Both the position numbers and the translations under genes were made by a program. A DNA stretch of 64,000 bases from Marinobacterium_E sp035458585 (GTDB lineage Bacteria; Pseudomonadota; Gammaproteobacteria; Pseudomonadales; Balneatricaceae): assembly GCA_035458585.1 (NCBI GenBank), contig DATHZN010000087.1, positions 19,139-83,138 on the forward strand. The letters are read 5' to 3'. The notes under the pieces were generated by a model. It was not told the DNA's origin, ran no database searches, and worked only from the letters and a program-made list of their open reading frames with translations. This document shows, piece after piece, positions 8,430 to 16,436 of this stretch. The stretch's first letter is position 1. The number at the start of each line of letters is the position of its first letter.

Positions 8430-8611
8430 TGAGCTGTTTGCGTGCAACAGAGCGGATGTCGCAGAGTTTGGACCAGAAACTTCCATTGACTGAGCGTGTT
8501 CAACTGAAGCTGCACCTGCTGATGTGTAAGCGATGCGAGCGGTGTCAGCAGCAGATGGAGCTGCTGCATCGAGTCTGTCGAAAACGGTCCGACCAGAGCG
8601 CTGATAACTGA
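8426..8611 (+). CDS. Small zinc-finger protein, putative anti-sigma factor (zf-HC2-like)
   Basis: 61 aa, starting at the ATG that overlaps the sigma-factor stop by 4 nt. It carries the HxxxCxxC signature LHLLMCKRCERC, diagnostic of zinc-binding anti-sigma (ZAS/zf-HC2) domains; an additional Cys lies in the MMSCLRAT N-terminus. No transmembrane segment follows, so unlike many anti-sigma factors it is soluble and the whole protein is the zinc finger. By analogy it would hold the upstream sigma factor inactive in the cytoplasm and release it on redox or metal change; this is inferred from position and motif. Confidence 0.8.
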   Translation: MMSCLRATERMSQSLDQKLPLTERVQLKLHLLMCKRCERCQQQMELLHRVCRKRSDQSADN

Positions 8612-8646
8612 TCCATTCCTCTCAAAGCAGTTTGTATCGGCGCTGG

Positions 8647-8675
8647 TTGAAGGTACAATTTGCACACTTTTTAAT
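8647..8675 (+). promoter_or_regulatory. Candidate gcvP promoter
   Basis: TTGAAG, a 17-bp spacer and TTTAAT match the sigma-70 -35/-10 pattern moderately well. A very stable CGCGC-TTCG-GCGCG hairpin (8676-8689) follows and would lie at the very 5' end of the transcript. No glycine riboswitch is visible in the short leader. Confidence 0.35.
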
Positions 8676-8721
8676 CGCGCTTCGGCGCGCCCATTTGCCC
8701 AAAGCTGAGTAGGTTTATTTG

Positions 8722-11586
8722 ATGTCTAATACCCCCTTATCCCAGTTGCAGGATGCAGATCAGTTTATTCATCGTCATCTTGGCGCTGATGCCAGCGACC
8801 AGCAAAAGATGCTGCAGACTCTGGGGCTGGAGTCGATGGAAGCCCTAATTTCAGAGACTGTACCGGCGAATATTCGTTCAACAACAGAGCTCGCGGTGGA
8901 TGGTCCAGTGGCGGAGTATGCTGCTCTAGCGGAGTTGCGTGCACTCTCACTGCAGAACAAGCTCAATCTGAACTTCATCGGAATGGGTTACTACGGTACC
9001 GAAGTACCGCAGGTAATCGCGCGCAATGTGCTGGAGAACCCTGCCTGGTACACGGCCTACACACCCTACCAGCCTGAGATCTCTCAGGGGCGACTGGAGG
9101 CACTGTTAAACTATCAGCAGATGGTCATGGATTTGACTGGTATGGATTTGGCGAATGCTTCGCTACTGGATGAAGCGACGGCTGCAGCTGAAGCAATGAC
9201 GCTTCTGAAACGCTCGAATCGTAAAAAGTCCGATCTATTTTTCGTCGACGATCAAATTCATCCTCAGACACTGGATGTGGTGCGCACGCGGGCTGAATAT
9301 TTCAATATTGAGGTAGCCGTAGCACCGGTCAGTGCCTTGGGTGATTACGACTGCTTTGGTGCCTTGCTGCAGTACCCGGGTACTGAGGGCGGCATCGGGG
9401 ATCTGTCGGGGTCTATTGCCAAAGCGAAGGAGCAGGGCTCCATGGTTGCGGTCGCCTCTGATCTACTGGCCCTGGTGATGCTAGAGTCACCGGGTAGCTT
9501 GGGTGCCGATGTGGTCCTGGGTTCGGCTCAGCGCTTTGGTGTGCCGATGGGTTTCGGTGGGCCGCACGCCGCCTTTTTTGCGACAACTGAGAAACTGAAA
9601 CGCTCGGTGCCCGGACGCATTATCGGTGTCTCTGTTGATGCTAAAGGCAAACGCGCCTACCGTATGGCGATGCAGACCCGTGAACAACATATACGTCGGG
9701 AGAAAGCGACATCCAACATCTGTACCGCGCAAGCTCTATTGGCCAATATGGCGGGGTTCTATGCGGTTTACCACGGTCCAACAGGACTCAAACGCATTGC
9801 CGAACGCGTTAATCGACTGACTGCAATTGTATCGCTGGCGCTGCGTGATGCAGGTATCAGCACGAATGAGACCTTCTTCGATACCCTCAGTTTCGATACT
9901 CAAACGGACACCTACGAGCGCCTTCTGCGGGCCGGCATCAACCTGCGCCCAATAAGTGAAACGCGGCTTGGTCTGAGCATCGACGAGACACACAGCGCTG
10001 GGCAGATAGCTGAGTTGATTAGGCTGTTGACGGGCGCCGCACCTGACATGGACGCGCTTGATGCGCGCGTCTGTGCTGGCGAGATAAACGGAATTCCAGC
10101 CAATTTGCGACGCCAGGATGCGGTTCTGTCGCATCCAGTGTTCAACTCTTACCAGGCTGAACATGAGATGTTGCGCTACATTCGTCGTCTGGAAACACGC
10201 GACTACTCATTGGTGCACGGCATGATTCCGCTGGGCTCTTGTACCATGAAGCTCAACGCCAGTGCCGAGATGGCACCCTTGAGTTGGCCAGAGTTGGCTA
10301 ACTTGCACCCGTTCGTACCGGCAGATCAGTCGCAGGGTTATCGCAATATGATCGCCCAGATGCAAGATTGGCTGGTTGAGATCACCGGCTATGATGCTAT
10401 TTCAATGCAGCCTAACTCGGGAGCATCGGGCGAGTACGCTGGCCTGCTTGCGATTCGTAAGTATCAGGCATCGATTGGACAGGGTCACCGCAACATCTGT
10501 CTTATCCCGTCCTCTGCTCACGGTACCAACCCGGCGACAGCTGCGATGATGGATATGAAGGTGGTTGTAGTCGCCTGTGATGATCAGGGCAACGTTGATG
10601 TCGCCGACCTCAAAGCGAAGGTAGATCAGCACGCAGAGAATCTGTCGGCACTGATGATTACCTATCCATCCACCCATGGTGTGTTCGAGGAGTCTGTTGT
10701 AGAGGTGTGTGAACTGATTCACCAGAACGGTGGTCAGGTATACATGGACGGCGCCAATCTCAATGCGCAGGTTGGCCTGTGTAAACCGGGCGCGATGGGG
10801 GCGGACGTATCTCACCTGAATTTGCATAAAACCTTTGCAATCCCGCACGGCGGCGGTGGTCCCGGCATGGGACCTATAGGTGTCAAAGCGCATCTGCAGC
10901 CCTTTCTGGCGAGCCACAAGGTCTCACCTGTTCCAGGGCATAACCCGGATAATGGTGCCGTTGCAGCAGCACCCTTCGGTTCAGCACTGATTCTACCGAT
11001 CACCTGGATGTACATCCGAATGCTGGGTGACCGCGGTCTGCGTGAGTCCACGGAATTGGCGATTCTTAACGCTAACTACATTGCTCAGGCGCTGGAGGGG
11101 CACTATCCCGTTCTTTATCGCGGCGCCAACGGCCGAGTCGCGCATGAGTGCATCATTGATATTCGTCCACTCAAAGAGCAGAGCGAGATAACAGAAGAGG
11201 ACATTGCCAAGCGCCTGATGGACTACGGCTTTCATGCACCGACAATGTCCTTCCCGGTACCGGGCACGTTGATGATTGAACCGACGGAATCCGAGTCTGT
11301 GGTTGAGCTTGATCGCTTTATTCAGGCGATGATCTCAATTCGCGCTGAGATTGAGGAGGTGATTAGCGGTACCGTTGCCGCTCAGGACTCGGCCCTGCGC
11401 CATGCGCCTCACACCTTAGCCGATGTCGATGGTGTCTGGGATCGCGCTTACAGTTTGGAAAAAGGACTCTTCCCTATGGCTGGGCAGCGCGACAACAAGT
11501 ACTGGCCAACCGCTAACCGTATCGACAACGTCTACGGGGATCGTCACTTCGTCTGCAGCTGCCCGCCAATCGAAGAGTACGCATAG
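8722..11586 (+). CDS. gcvP: Glycine dehydrogenase (decarboxylating), P-protein of glycine cleavage system
   Basis: 954 aa, full length for the single-chain (homodimeric) P-protein. It decarboxylates glycine with PLP and passes the aminomethyl group to the lipoyl arm of GcvH. The PLP lysine is in HLNLHKTFAIPHGGGGPGMGP (K703). N-terminal family blocks are present (RHLGADASDQQKMLQTLG, FIGMGYYGTEVPQVIARNVLENP). The ATG at 8722 is preferred over an in-frame TTG one codon earlier. gcvT and gcvH are not adjacent, so this gcvP stands apart from the rest of the system. Confidence 0.97.
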   Translation: MSNTPLSQLQDADQFIHRHLGADASDQQKMLQTLGLESMEALISETVPANIRSTTELAVDGPVAEYAALAELRALSLQNKLNLNFIGMGYYGTEVPQVIARNVLENPAWYTAYTPYQPEISQGRLEALLNYQQMVMDLTGMDLANASLLDEATAAAEAMTLLKRSNRKKSDLFFVDDQIHPQTLDVVRTRAEYFNIEVAVAPVSALGDYDCFGALLQYPGTEGGIGDLSGSIAKAKEQGSMVAVASDLLALVMLESPGSLGADVVLGSAQRFGVPMGFGGPHAAFFATTEKLKRSVPGRIIGVSVDAKGKRAYRMAMQTREQHIRREKATSNICTAQALLANMAGFYAVYHGPTGLKRIAERVNRLTAIVSLALRDAGISTNETFFDTLSFDTQTDTYERLLRAGINLRPISETRLGLSIDETHSAGQIAELIRLLTGAAPDMDALDARVCAGEINGIPANLRRQDAVLSHPVFNSYQAEHEMLRYIRRLETRDYSLVHGMIPLGSCTMKLNASAEMAPLSWPELANLHPFVPADQSQGYRNMIAQMQDWLVEITGYDAISMQPNSGASGEYAGLLAIRKYQASIGQGHRNICLIPSSAHGTNPATAAMMDMKVVVVACDDQGNVDVADLKAKVDQHAENLSALMITYPSTHGVFEESVVEVCELIHQNGGQVYMDGANLNAQVGLCKPGAMGADVSHLNLHKTFAIPHGGGGPGMGPIGVKAHLQPFLASHKVSPVPGHNPDNGAVAAAPFGSALILPITWMYIRMLGDRGLRESTELAILNANYIAQALEGHYPVLYRGANGRVAHECIIDIRPLKEQSEITEEDIAKRLMDYGFHAPTMSFPVPGTLMIEPTESESVVELDRFIQAMISIRAEIEEVISGTVAAQDSALRHAPHTLADVDGVWDRAYSLEKGLFPMAGQRDNKYWPTANRIDNVYGDRHFVCSCPPIEEYA

Positions 11587-11613
11587 ACGAGTGAGGCACT
11601 GACTGTAAGTGCA

Positions 11614-11637
11614 CGCGCGTGGCCTAAGCTACGCGCG
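11614..11637. other. GC-rich hairpin between convergent gcvP and deaminase genes
   Basis: CGCGCGT and ACGCGCG are 7-bp arms around a 10-nt loop, overlapping the last codons of the deaminase gene. It could act as a bidirectional terminator but has no T-tract. Confidence 0.35.
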
Positions 11638-12645
11638 GATCTCTTGCAGCGGGAGGCGTGCAAGGAGTTGCGCCTTTCGCTGCGGGTCTAGAAAGGCTGC
11701 CGAGATGGAGTTACGTGCCAGTAAGGCGGCTTGTTTTCGGCTCATCCCCAGAGCTTGATCGACCGCCATAAAGTTGTCCACCAGGTATCCACCGAAGTAA
11801 GCTGGATCATCCGAGTTGATTGAGACATTCATCCCCTGATCTAGCATCTGCAGAATGGGGTGCTTGCTCATGTTCGTATAGACTTTTAGGCGCACATTCG
11901 AGTTGGGGCAAACCGTTAAAGGGATCTGCTGATCGATGAGGTGCTCAACCAACTTGTCATCACGTAATGAACGCACACCGTGGTCGATACGTTGCACCCG
12001 CAGGGTCTGTAAGGCCTCCCAGACATAACTTGGGGGGCCCTCCTCACCGGCGTGAGCAACCAGCTTTAAGCCATCCGCCCGGGCTGCCTCATAGATAGAG
12101 GCAAATTTACGCGGCGGGTTGTTGAGCTCCGAACTATCTAGCCCAATACCGATGAATTCACCAATCATCGGACGTGCCAGTTCATATAGCTGCATTCCCT
12201 CTTCAGGCGGCAGGTGGCGCAGAATACAAAGGATCAGTCCTGAGCTAATACCCCAGCGAGAGCCCGCATCACGAAGCGCAGAACCTATTCCCTCAAGCTG
12301 CACCTCGAGCCCGATTCCACGTGCCAAATGGGTTTGTGGGTCGAAAAAAGGCTCCACATGGTCTATTCCGTCGTTCATGCAGTGCTGCAGGTAGGCTGTG
12401 GTTAGATCGTAGAAATCCTGAGCAGTTTGAAGAACACTCGCTCCCTCATAGTAGATGTCTAGAAATGATTGAAGATCTTTGAACTGATAAGCTTTTTCTA
12501 CGTCACTCACACTTCTGAAAGGCAACTCTATTTTGTTGCGTTCAGCGAGTTGGAACATCAGCTCGGGTTCGAGTGATCCCTCCAGATGCATGTGTAGTTC
12601 GGCTTTTGGGAGTGACTGTATATACTCGCGCGTAACTCGCGTCAT
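11629..12645 (-). CDS. add: Adenosine/adenine deaminase family protein (adenine deaminase favoured)
   Basis: 338 aa, amidohydrolase fold. Zinc ligands and catalytic residues are visible: HMHLEG near residue 18, HAGEEG near 200, the IDHG histidine near 220, and the SDDPAYFGG motif near 278. The family deaminates adenosine or adenine in purine salvage. The motif SINSDDPAYFGGYL and the short length resemble Pseudomonas PA0148 and fungal Aah1, which act on adenine rather than adenosine; that assignment is inferred from motif similarity, so the symbol is provisional. No operon partner; it converges on gcvP. Confidence 0.88.
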   Translation of the reverse strand: MTRVTREYIQSLPKAELHMHLEGSLEPELMFQLAERNKIELPFRSVSDVEKAYQFKDLQSFLDIYYEGASVLQTAQDFYDLTTAYLQHCMNDGIDHVEPFFDPQTHLARGIGLEVQLEGIGSALRDAGSRWGISSGLILCILRHLPPEEGMQLYELARPMIGEFIGIGLDSSELNNPPRKFASIYEAARADGLKLVAHAGEEGPPSYVWEALQTLRVQRIDHGVRSLRDDKLVEHLIDQQIPLTVCPNSNVRLKVYTNMSKHPILQMLDQGMNVSINSDDPAYFGGYLVDNFMAVDQALGMSRKQAALLARNSISAAFLDPQRKAQLLARLPLQEIRA

Positions 12646-12714
12646 AGGCGCCTCCTATGGCTCATACATGAAGTATAGAAGGCGAGGGTGAGATCTGCTT
12701 TGGTCACCCCTATC

Positions 12715-12754
12715 AGGAAAGCGCTCCCACAGATTCTATGTTGAGTGGGAGCGC
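12715..12754 (-). terminator. Terminator of the trpR-trpE-trpG operon
   Basis: On the minus strand GCGCTCCCAC and GTGGGAGCGC form a perfect 10-bp stem (12721-12754, 14-nt loop) followed by TTTCCTG. The short T-tract makes it weaker than the leuA terminator, but the position, 37 bp after the trpG stop, fits. Confidence 0.6.
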
Positions 12755-12790
12755 AGATGCACCGCTCGGACGCAAGCAGATGAATGAGAC

Positions 12791-13471
12791 TCAAGCCTGC
12801 ATGAGGAAGTTGAGTATCAGTTCGCGTCCGCCCTCCGTGGCAAAGGATTCTGGGTGAAACTGAATCCCCTGGATAGGGAACTCCTTGTGACGAATACCCA
12901 TGATCTCGAAATCACCGCCCTGACGAATACGTTCGAGGTTTGCCAAGTCTGCCTGCGACAGCGATCCCACGGCTGAGGTGACCTCCAGGCAATCGGGTAT
13001 CGATTCTGATTCTGCAATCAGCGAATGGTAGCGCATCACTTCGAGCTGATCAGGAATGTTGTGGAACACGCCCTCGCCATTATGTGTGATAGGGCTGATC
13101 TTCCCGTGCATGGGGAGCGGTGCTTTGACCACGTTGCCGCCAAATACATGACAGATTCCCTGCATGCCCAGACAGACACCGAGAAGTGGCGTGTGCTGAC
13201 CAAGAGTACGAATGACTTGAGCACAGACGCCGAAGTAGGCGGGGTCATCAGGTGATCCGGGCCCTGGTGAGATAATAATGCGGTTGGCATTCAGCGCTTT
13301 GATCTGCTCGATGTCCAGCTCGTCGTTACGCTTTACACTGATCTCAAAGCTCTCCAGCTCACCGGATTGCACCTGCGCCTCCAACACCTCCCCGATAAAC
13401 TGATAGAGGTTGTAGGTGAAGGAGTCGTAGTTGTCGATAATTAGAACTTTCATCGCGCTCACTTCGCTCAT
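12791..13471 (-). CDS. trpG: Anthranilate synthase component II (glutamine amidotransferase)
   Basis: 226 aa. Class I glutamine amidotransferase that supplies ammonia to TrpE. Visible features: the N-terminal LIIDNYDSFTYNLYQ, the oxyanion strand PGPGSPDDP, the nucleophile GVCLGMQG and the His-Glu pair in HPESFATEGG. Its ATG overlaps the trpE stop (ATGA), indicating translational coupling; a second ATG six codons in (MKVLII) matches the usual family start. The protein could also serve aminodeoxychorismate synthase, as TrpG/PabA often do. Confidence 0.92.
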   Translation of the reverse strand: MSEVSAMKVLIIDNYDSFTYNLYQFIGEVLEAQVQSGELESFEISVKRNDELDIEQIKALNANRIIISPGPGSPDDPAYFGVCAQVIRTLGQHTPLLGVCLGMQGICHVFGGNVVKAPLPMHGKISPITHNGEGVFHNIPDQLEVMRYHSLIAESESIPDCLEVTSAVGSLSQADLANLERIRQGGDFEIMGIRHKEFPIQGIQFHPESFATEGGRELILNFLMQA

Positions 13472-14859
13472 GCCGGCTCCTCCACGATGAACTGATCTAA
13501 CACCTTTTTAGTGCCGGCAAATTTGCGGCGAATCTCCTCATACTCATCTTCAGGATTGGAGTCGTAGACGTTACCGCCGCAGGTCTGCACGTAGGCCCGT
13601 TCGCCATTGGCAAAGACCGTACGAATAGGAATGGCGAAGGTGCAGTCGCCATTGAAGGAGAAGTGCCCTACAGCTCCGCCATAGGGTCCGCGACCATCTG
13701 CTTCGAGGGCATCAATGATTTTCATGGCCTCAATCTTAGGCGCGCCGGTTAGGGTACCAGCCGGGAAGTTGCTTGCCAGAGCCGAAAACATATCGTGATC
13801 TTCGTGAATAATCCCCACGATCTCAGAGGAGATGTGTTGTACGTGGCTGAATCGCTTTATATCCATCAAACTGCGTACCTTCACTGTACCAAAGCGGGCG
13901 ACCCGGCCGATGTCATTTCGATGAAGATCAACAATCATATTGTGTTCGGCGATCTCCTTGGGATCGTTCAGCAGTTTACGGGCAAGCTGCTGATCCTCAA
14001 TAGCATCGGCGCCACGCTTAGTGGTGCCCGCCAGCGGGAAGGTCTCCATCTCGCCCTGACGCAGACGGAAAAGGAGTTCAGGGCTGGCTCCAATCAGTTT
14101 CTGCTCACCAAACTTTACGTAGTACATCTGCGGTGAAGGATTAACCTCACGCAGCTGTTCGTAGATGTTGATGCTGTCACCCTCCAAGCGAAAGCGCTTT
14201 TTGAACCCAACTTCGGTCTGGAAAATCTTACCTTCAACAATATCTTGCTTCACCTTCATGACGGCTGCGGCATGATCAGCCTTGGTCATGGTGTCGCCTA
14301 AGTTGAAAATCTTCAGTTCCCCGTTAGCGGGGCAGGGGCTGTTCATAATTGACTCAATCAACTCAAGACGGCTGTCTGAGTAATAGAAGTAGAACACCTC
14401 ACCCGTCATTTTATCGAGAGTCAGACCATCCTTGTAAACGCCGAAACGGAAAATATCGAACATATCTGAACGCTGCAACCTGAGGCTAGGTTCAAAATAG
14501 TTCATGCAGTCATAACCGATATACCCGGTCAGACCTCCGGCGTAGCGACGGGAGATAATATCCTGTGGCACGATTTCACGTAGCAGGTAGTAGGGGTTCT
14601 CGGCAGCGTATGTCTCGCTTTTGCCGTTACGATCCTCAATATGCAGTGCACCCTCACTGGCCCAGATCTGCTGCTCAGGATCAAAGCCAATTATTGAGTA
14701 TCGTGAGATATAGCTCTCTTCACCCAGTGATTCCAGCATAAAACAGGTATCGAAGCGCTTCTCAATCTTTTTAAAGAGTTCGAAAAAATCAATATCTGCG
14801 GCCAGTGCTACGTATTTGGGCTTACGTGGAAGCTCAATTTTGGCAGGGCGTTTAATCAT
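13468..14859 (-). CDS. trpE: Anthranilate synthase component I
   Basis: 463 aa chorismate-utilising enzyme. Conserved blocks: an MLESLGEESYISRYSIIG N-terminal region containing the LES feedback motif, DLHRNDIGRVA, GTLTGAPKIEAM and YGGAVGHFSFNGDCTFAI. The active-site segment reads PLAGT; PabB enzymes usually have a lysine there (PIKGT), which favours anthranilate synthase over aminodeoxychorismate synthase. It is shorter than the roughly 520-aa enteric TrpE. It overlaps trpR upstream by 8 nt and trpG downstream by 4 nt. trpD, trpC, trpB and trpA are not in the window. Confidence 0.9.
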   Translation of the reverse strand: MIKRPAKIELPRKPKYVALAADIDFFELFKKIEKRFDTCFMLESLGEESYISRYSIIGFDPEQQIWASEGALHIEDRNGKSETYAAENPYYLLREIVPQDIISRRYAGGLTGYIGYDCMNYFEPSLRLQRSDMFDIFRFGVYKDGLTLDKMTGEVFYFYYSDSRLELIESIMNSPCPANGELKIFNLGDTMTKADHAAAVMKVKQDIVEGKIFQTEVGFKKRFRLEGDSINIYEQLREVNPSPQMYYVKFGEQKLIGASPELLFRLRQGEMETFPLAGTTKRGADAIEDQQLARKLLNDPKEIAEHNMIVDLHRNDIGRVARFGTVKVRSLMDIKRFSHVQHISSEIVGIIHEDHDMFSALASNFPAGTLTGAPKIEAMKIIDALEADGRGPYGGAVGHFSFNGDCTFAIPIRTVFANGERAYVQTCGGNVYDSNPEDEYEEIRRKFAGTKKVLDQFIVEEPA

Positions 14860-15103
14860 TTGTCTCTTCCGCTTGGAGCGCGCGCGAGCCGCGCGTGACT
14901 GTGGCTATACCAACACCCAGTTTCTTTGCGATCTCACGCTGTGGTACACCAGCCTCAAGCATGCGAAAAATTTGCAAACGCTTACACACCTCCGCAAGCT
15001 CTGTCGGTGTCAGTAGCCCGTGGAGTGCCTTAGCAAATTCATCGCGAGAATCGAGACCAAGAAGGTGGTCTAGAAGATCGTCAAAATAGTCAGGTGTATT
15101 CAT
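14852..15103 (-). CDS. trpR: Trp operon repressor TrpR
   Basis: 83 aa, shorter than the 108-aa E. coli protein. It retains the core: LLTPTELAEVCKRLQIFRML, then the helix-turn-helix VPQREIAKKLGVGIATVTRGSRAL, matching the E. coli [24 protein letters not shown] segment. TrpR represses when it binds tryptophan. It is the first gene of a three-gene operon with overlapping junctions (trpR-trpE-trpG), and a trp operator touches its start codon, so it should regulate itself and anthranilate synthase. No Shine-Dalgarno is visible before the ATG, which may indicate a leaderless message. Confidence 0.88.
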   Translation of the reverse strand: MNTPDYFDDLLDHLLGLDSRDEFAKALHGLLTPTELAEVCKRLQIFRMLEAGVPQREIAKKLGVGIATVTRGSRALQAEETND

Positions 15104-15122
15104 GTACTAGTACACTAGCATG
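15103..15122 (-). promoter_or_regulatory. trp operator (TrpR binding site)
   Basis: The core ACTAGT-AC-ACTAGC (15106-15119) matches 11 of the 12 arm positions of the E. coli trp operator, ACTAGT-TA-ACTAGT. Flanking bases extend the partial dyad. It abuts the trpR ATG and overlaps the candidate -10 box. Confidence 0.85.
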
Positions 15123-15140
15123 ATGCATTTTAGGGGTCAA
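15112..15140 (-). promoter_or_regulatory. Candidate trpR-trpE-trpG promoter
   Basis: On the minus strand TTGACC (15140-15135), a 17-bp spacer and TAGTGT (15117-15112), the -10 lying inside the operator as in the E. coli trp promoter. Transcription would then start at or next to the ATG. An alternative is TCGTCA-17-TAAAAT slightly upstream, which would put the operator just downstream of the start point. Either arrangement is compatible with repression. Confidence 0.5.
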
Positions 15141-15419
15141 ACACTATTCTGACGAAAAAGGAAGTCGCACATAGCTCTCTAGGAACACCGATTAAATAGT
15201 TGTACCCGGAACAATAGATCACACTTTTGGTCAAATAAGACTGGCAAGATTACGCCAGAAAAAGAATATATCGCAAAGAGATGCTGAGACCTCAATCGAT
15301 AGCATTTTTGTACTCTAAAGGTGATGGAGTAGGGGAAAATATAAAGCGCATTGGGATGATCAAAGGAGTCTACTCATTCGTAAAACACAGCCGGTAACAA
15401 CCTAACCAGGACTAGAGTC

Positions 15420-15755
15420 ATGAAAAAGTTAACAAGACGTAAGATGCTCGGAATGACAGCCGCTCTGATACCACTCACCATGATATCGACAAGAGCGATG
15501 GCAGGGTCACACGCCAAAGACGAAAATATGGCAGACGGTAAAAGCCATGCAGGACACCCTGATACTCACCTCGACCCTAAAAATCCGCAGGCAGCCGCCT
15601 TACAGTACACTCATAAATCGACTGTAGAGGGGAAACAGTGCTGGAACTGCAATCTCTACCAGGGTGGAGATGCTGATTGGGGTGGTTGTCCTATCTTCGC
15701 TGGCAAACAGGTCGCCGGAGCGGGCTGGTGTAGCGCCTGGGTTGCGAAACAGTAG
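15420..15755 (+). CDS. High-potential iron-sulfur protein (HiPIP)
   Basis: 111 aa. The N-terminus has a twin-arginine (Tat) motif TRRKMLGM followed by a hydrophobic stretch ending in TRAMAG, as expected for export of a folded Fe-S protein. The mature part has the four HiPIP cysteines in canonical spacing: CWNC-NLY, GGCP and GWCSAW. HiPIPs carry a single [4Fe-4S]3+/2+ cluster and shuttle electrons in the periplasm, typically between the bc1 complex and an oxidase or reaction centre. The gene is monocistronic with a good terminator. Confidence 0.95.
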   Translation: MKKLTRRKMLGMTAALIPLTMISTRAMAGSHAKDENMADGKSHAGHPDTHLDPKNPQAAALQYTHKSTVEGKQCWNCNLYQGGDADWGGCPIFAGKQVAGAGWCSAWVAKQ

Positions 15756-15773
15756 TCCCCCAAGTATCAAACG

Positions 15774-15801
15774 AAAGCCGAGGCAATTTCTCGGCTTTTT
15801 T
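15774..15801 (+). terminator. Intrinsic terminator of the HiPIP gene
   Basis: AAAGCCGAG and CTCGGCTTT form a 9-bp stem with a 7-nt loop and run into a T-rich tail (TTTTTTAT). Confidence 0.88.
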
Positions 15802-16436
15802 ATTTGTACCCAAGTGTCCTGCATTAAGGTCTTTGCCCCGCGAAGTTGATCGGCGTTTCTGGTATCCCATGAGAATCGGTTGATTCAGAATCAGAGTGGC
15901 TCTTATTTTTTGCTGGAAGATTTTGAGAGGATTACCGAGTTTTCTGAGGGCAGGATCAGACAGCACGTCCGAGTCTAATTAACACTATTCGGCTGTGATT
16001 TTCGGATTTGTTTAACCTGTGTGCCTGGGTGTTGTAGATATTGCGCACCGATCCTCAAATCATGCAAAAGAACGGAACAAATTCCTTCATCATCAGCAAT
16101 ATCAAACCCGTGTCTTCGTGGTATCTCGCTAACTTTCCGTTTTATTCCAACGAATGTCGCTTAAATTGCTTAGATTTCCAGTATTCGACTTGTCGATAGG
16201 AAGATACTTATAAGTCTCTATTTTGTTGCGGATTCGACAAATTTTACGCAGTAAATAAACAAAAAATGTTAGTTTTTTAAGACACTATTGAAGAAGAGGC
16301 TTTTGAATTGTCTTGACGATAGGTTTTGTCAGGTCTAACTTTATCCATTGATCTAAGCAGAAATTATCTCCTTTCAGCTGGTCAGGACCTATGTCATCTG
16401 GGCCGACCTCTCTAACTACAGAGTTGAAGAGTAACA
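15802..16436. other. 635-bp intergenic region without a supported gene
   Basis: AT-rich in its second half, with A/T runs around 16255-16280. The longest plausible short frame (16062-16199, 45 codons) has no Shine-Dalgarno and no recognisable sequence. It presumably holds the promoter of the histidine kinase that follows; I could not identify one convincingly. Confidence 0.5.

Noticed and set aside
15691..15966. Minus-strand frame across the HiPIP gene end
   Set aside because: Antisense to a well-supported gene and its terminator.
16062..16199. 45-aa frame in the 15802-16436 gap
   Set aside because: No ribosome binding site, no similarity recognised; treated as chance.
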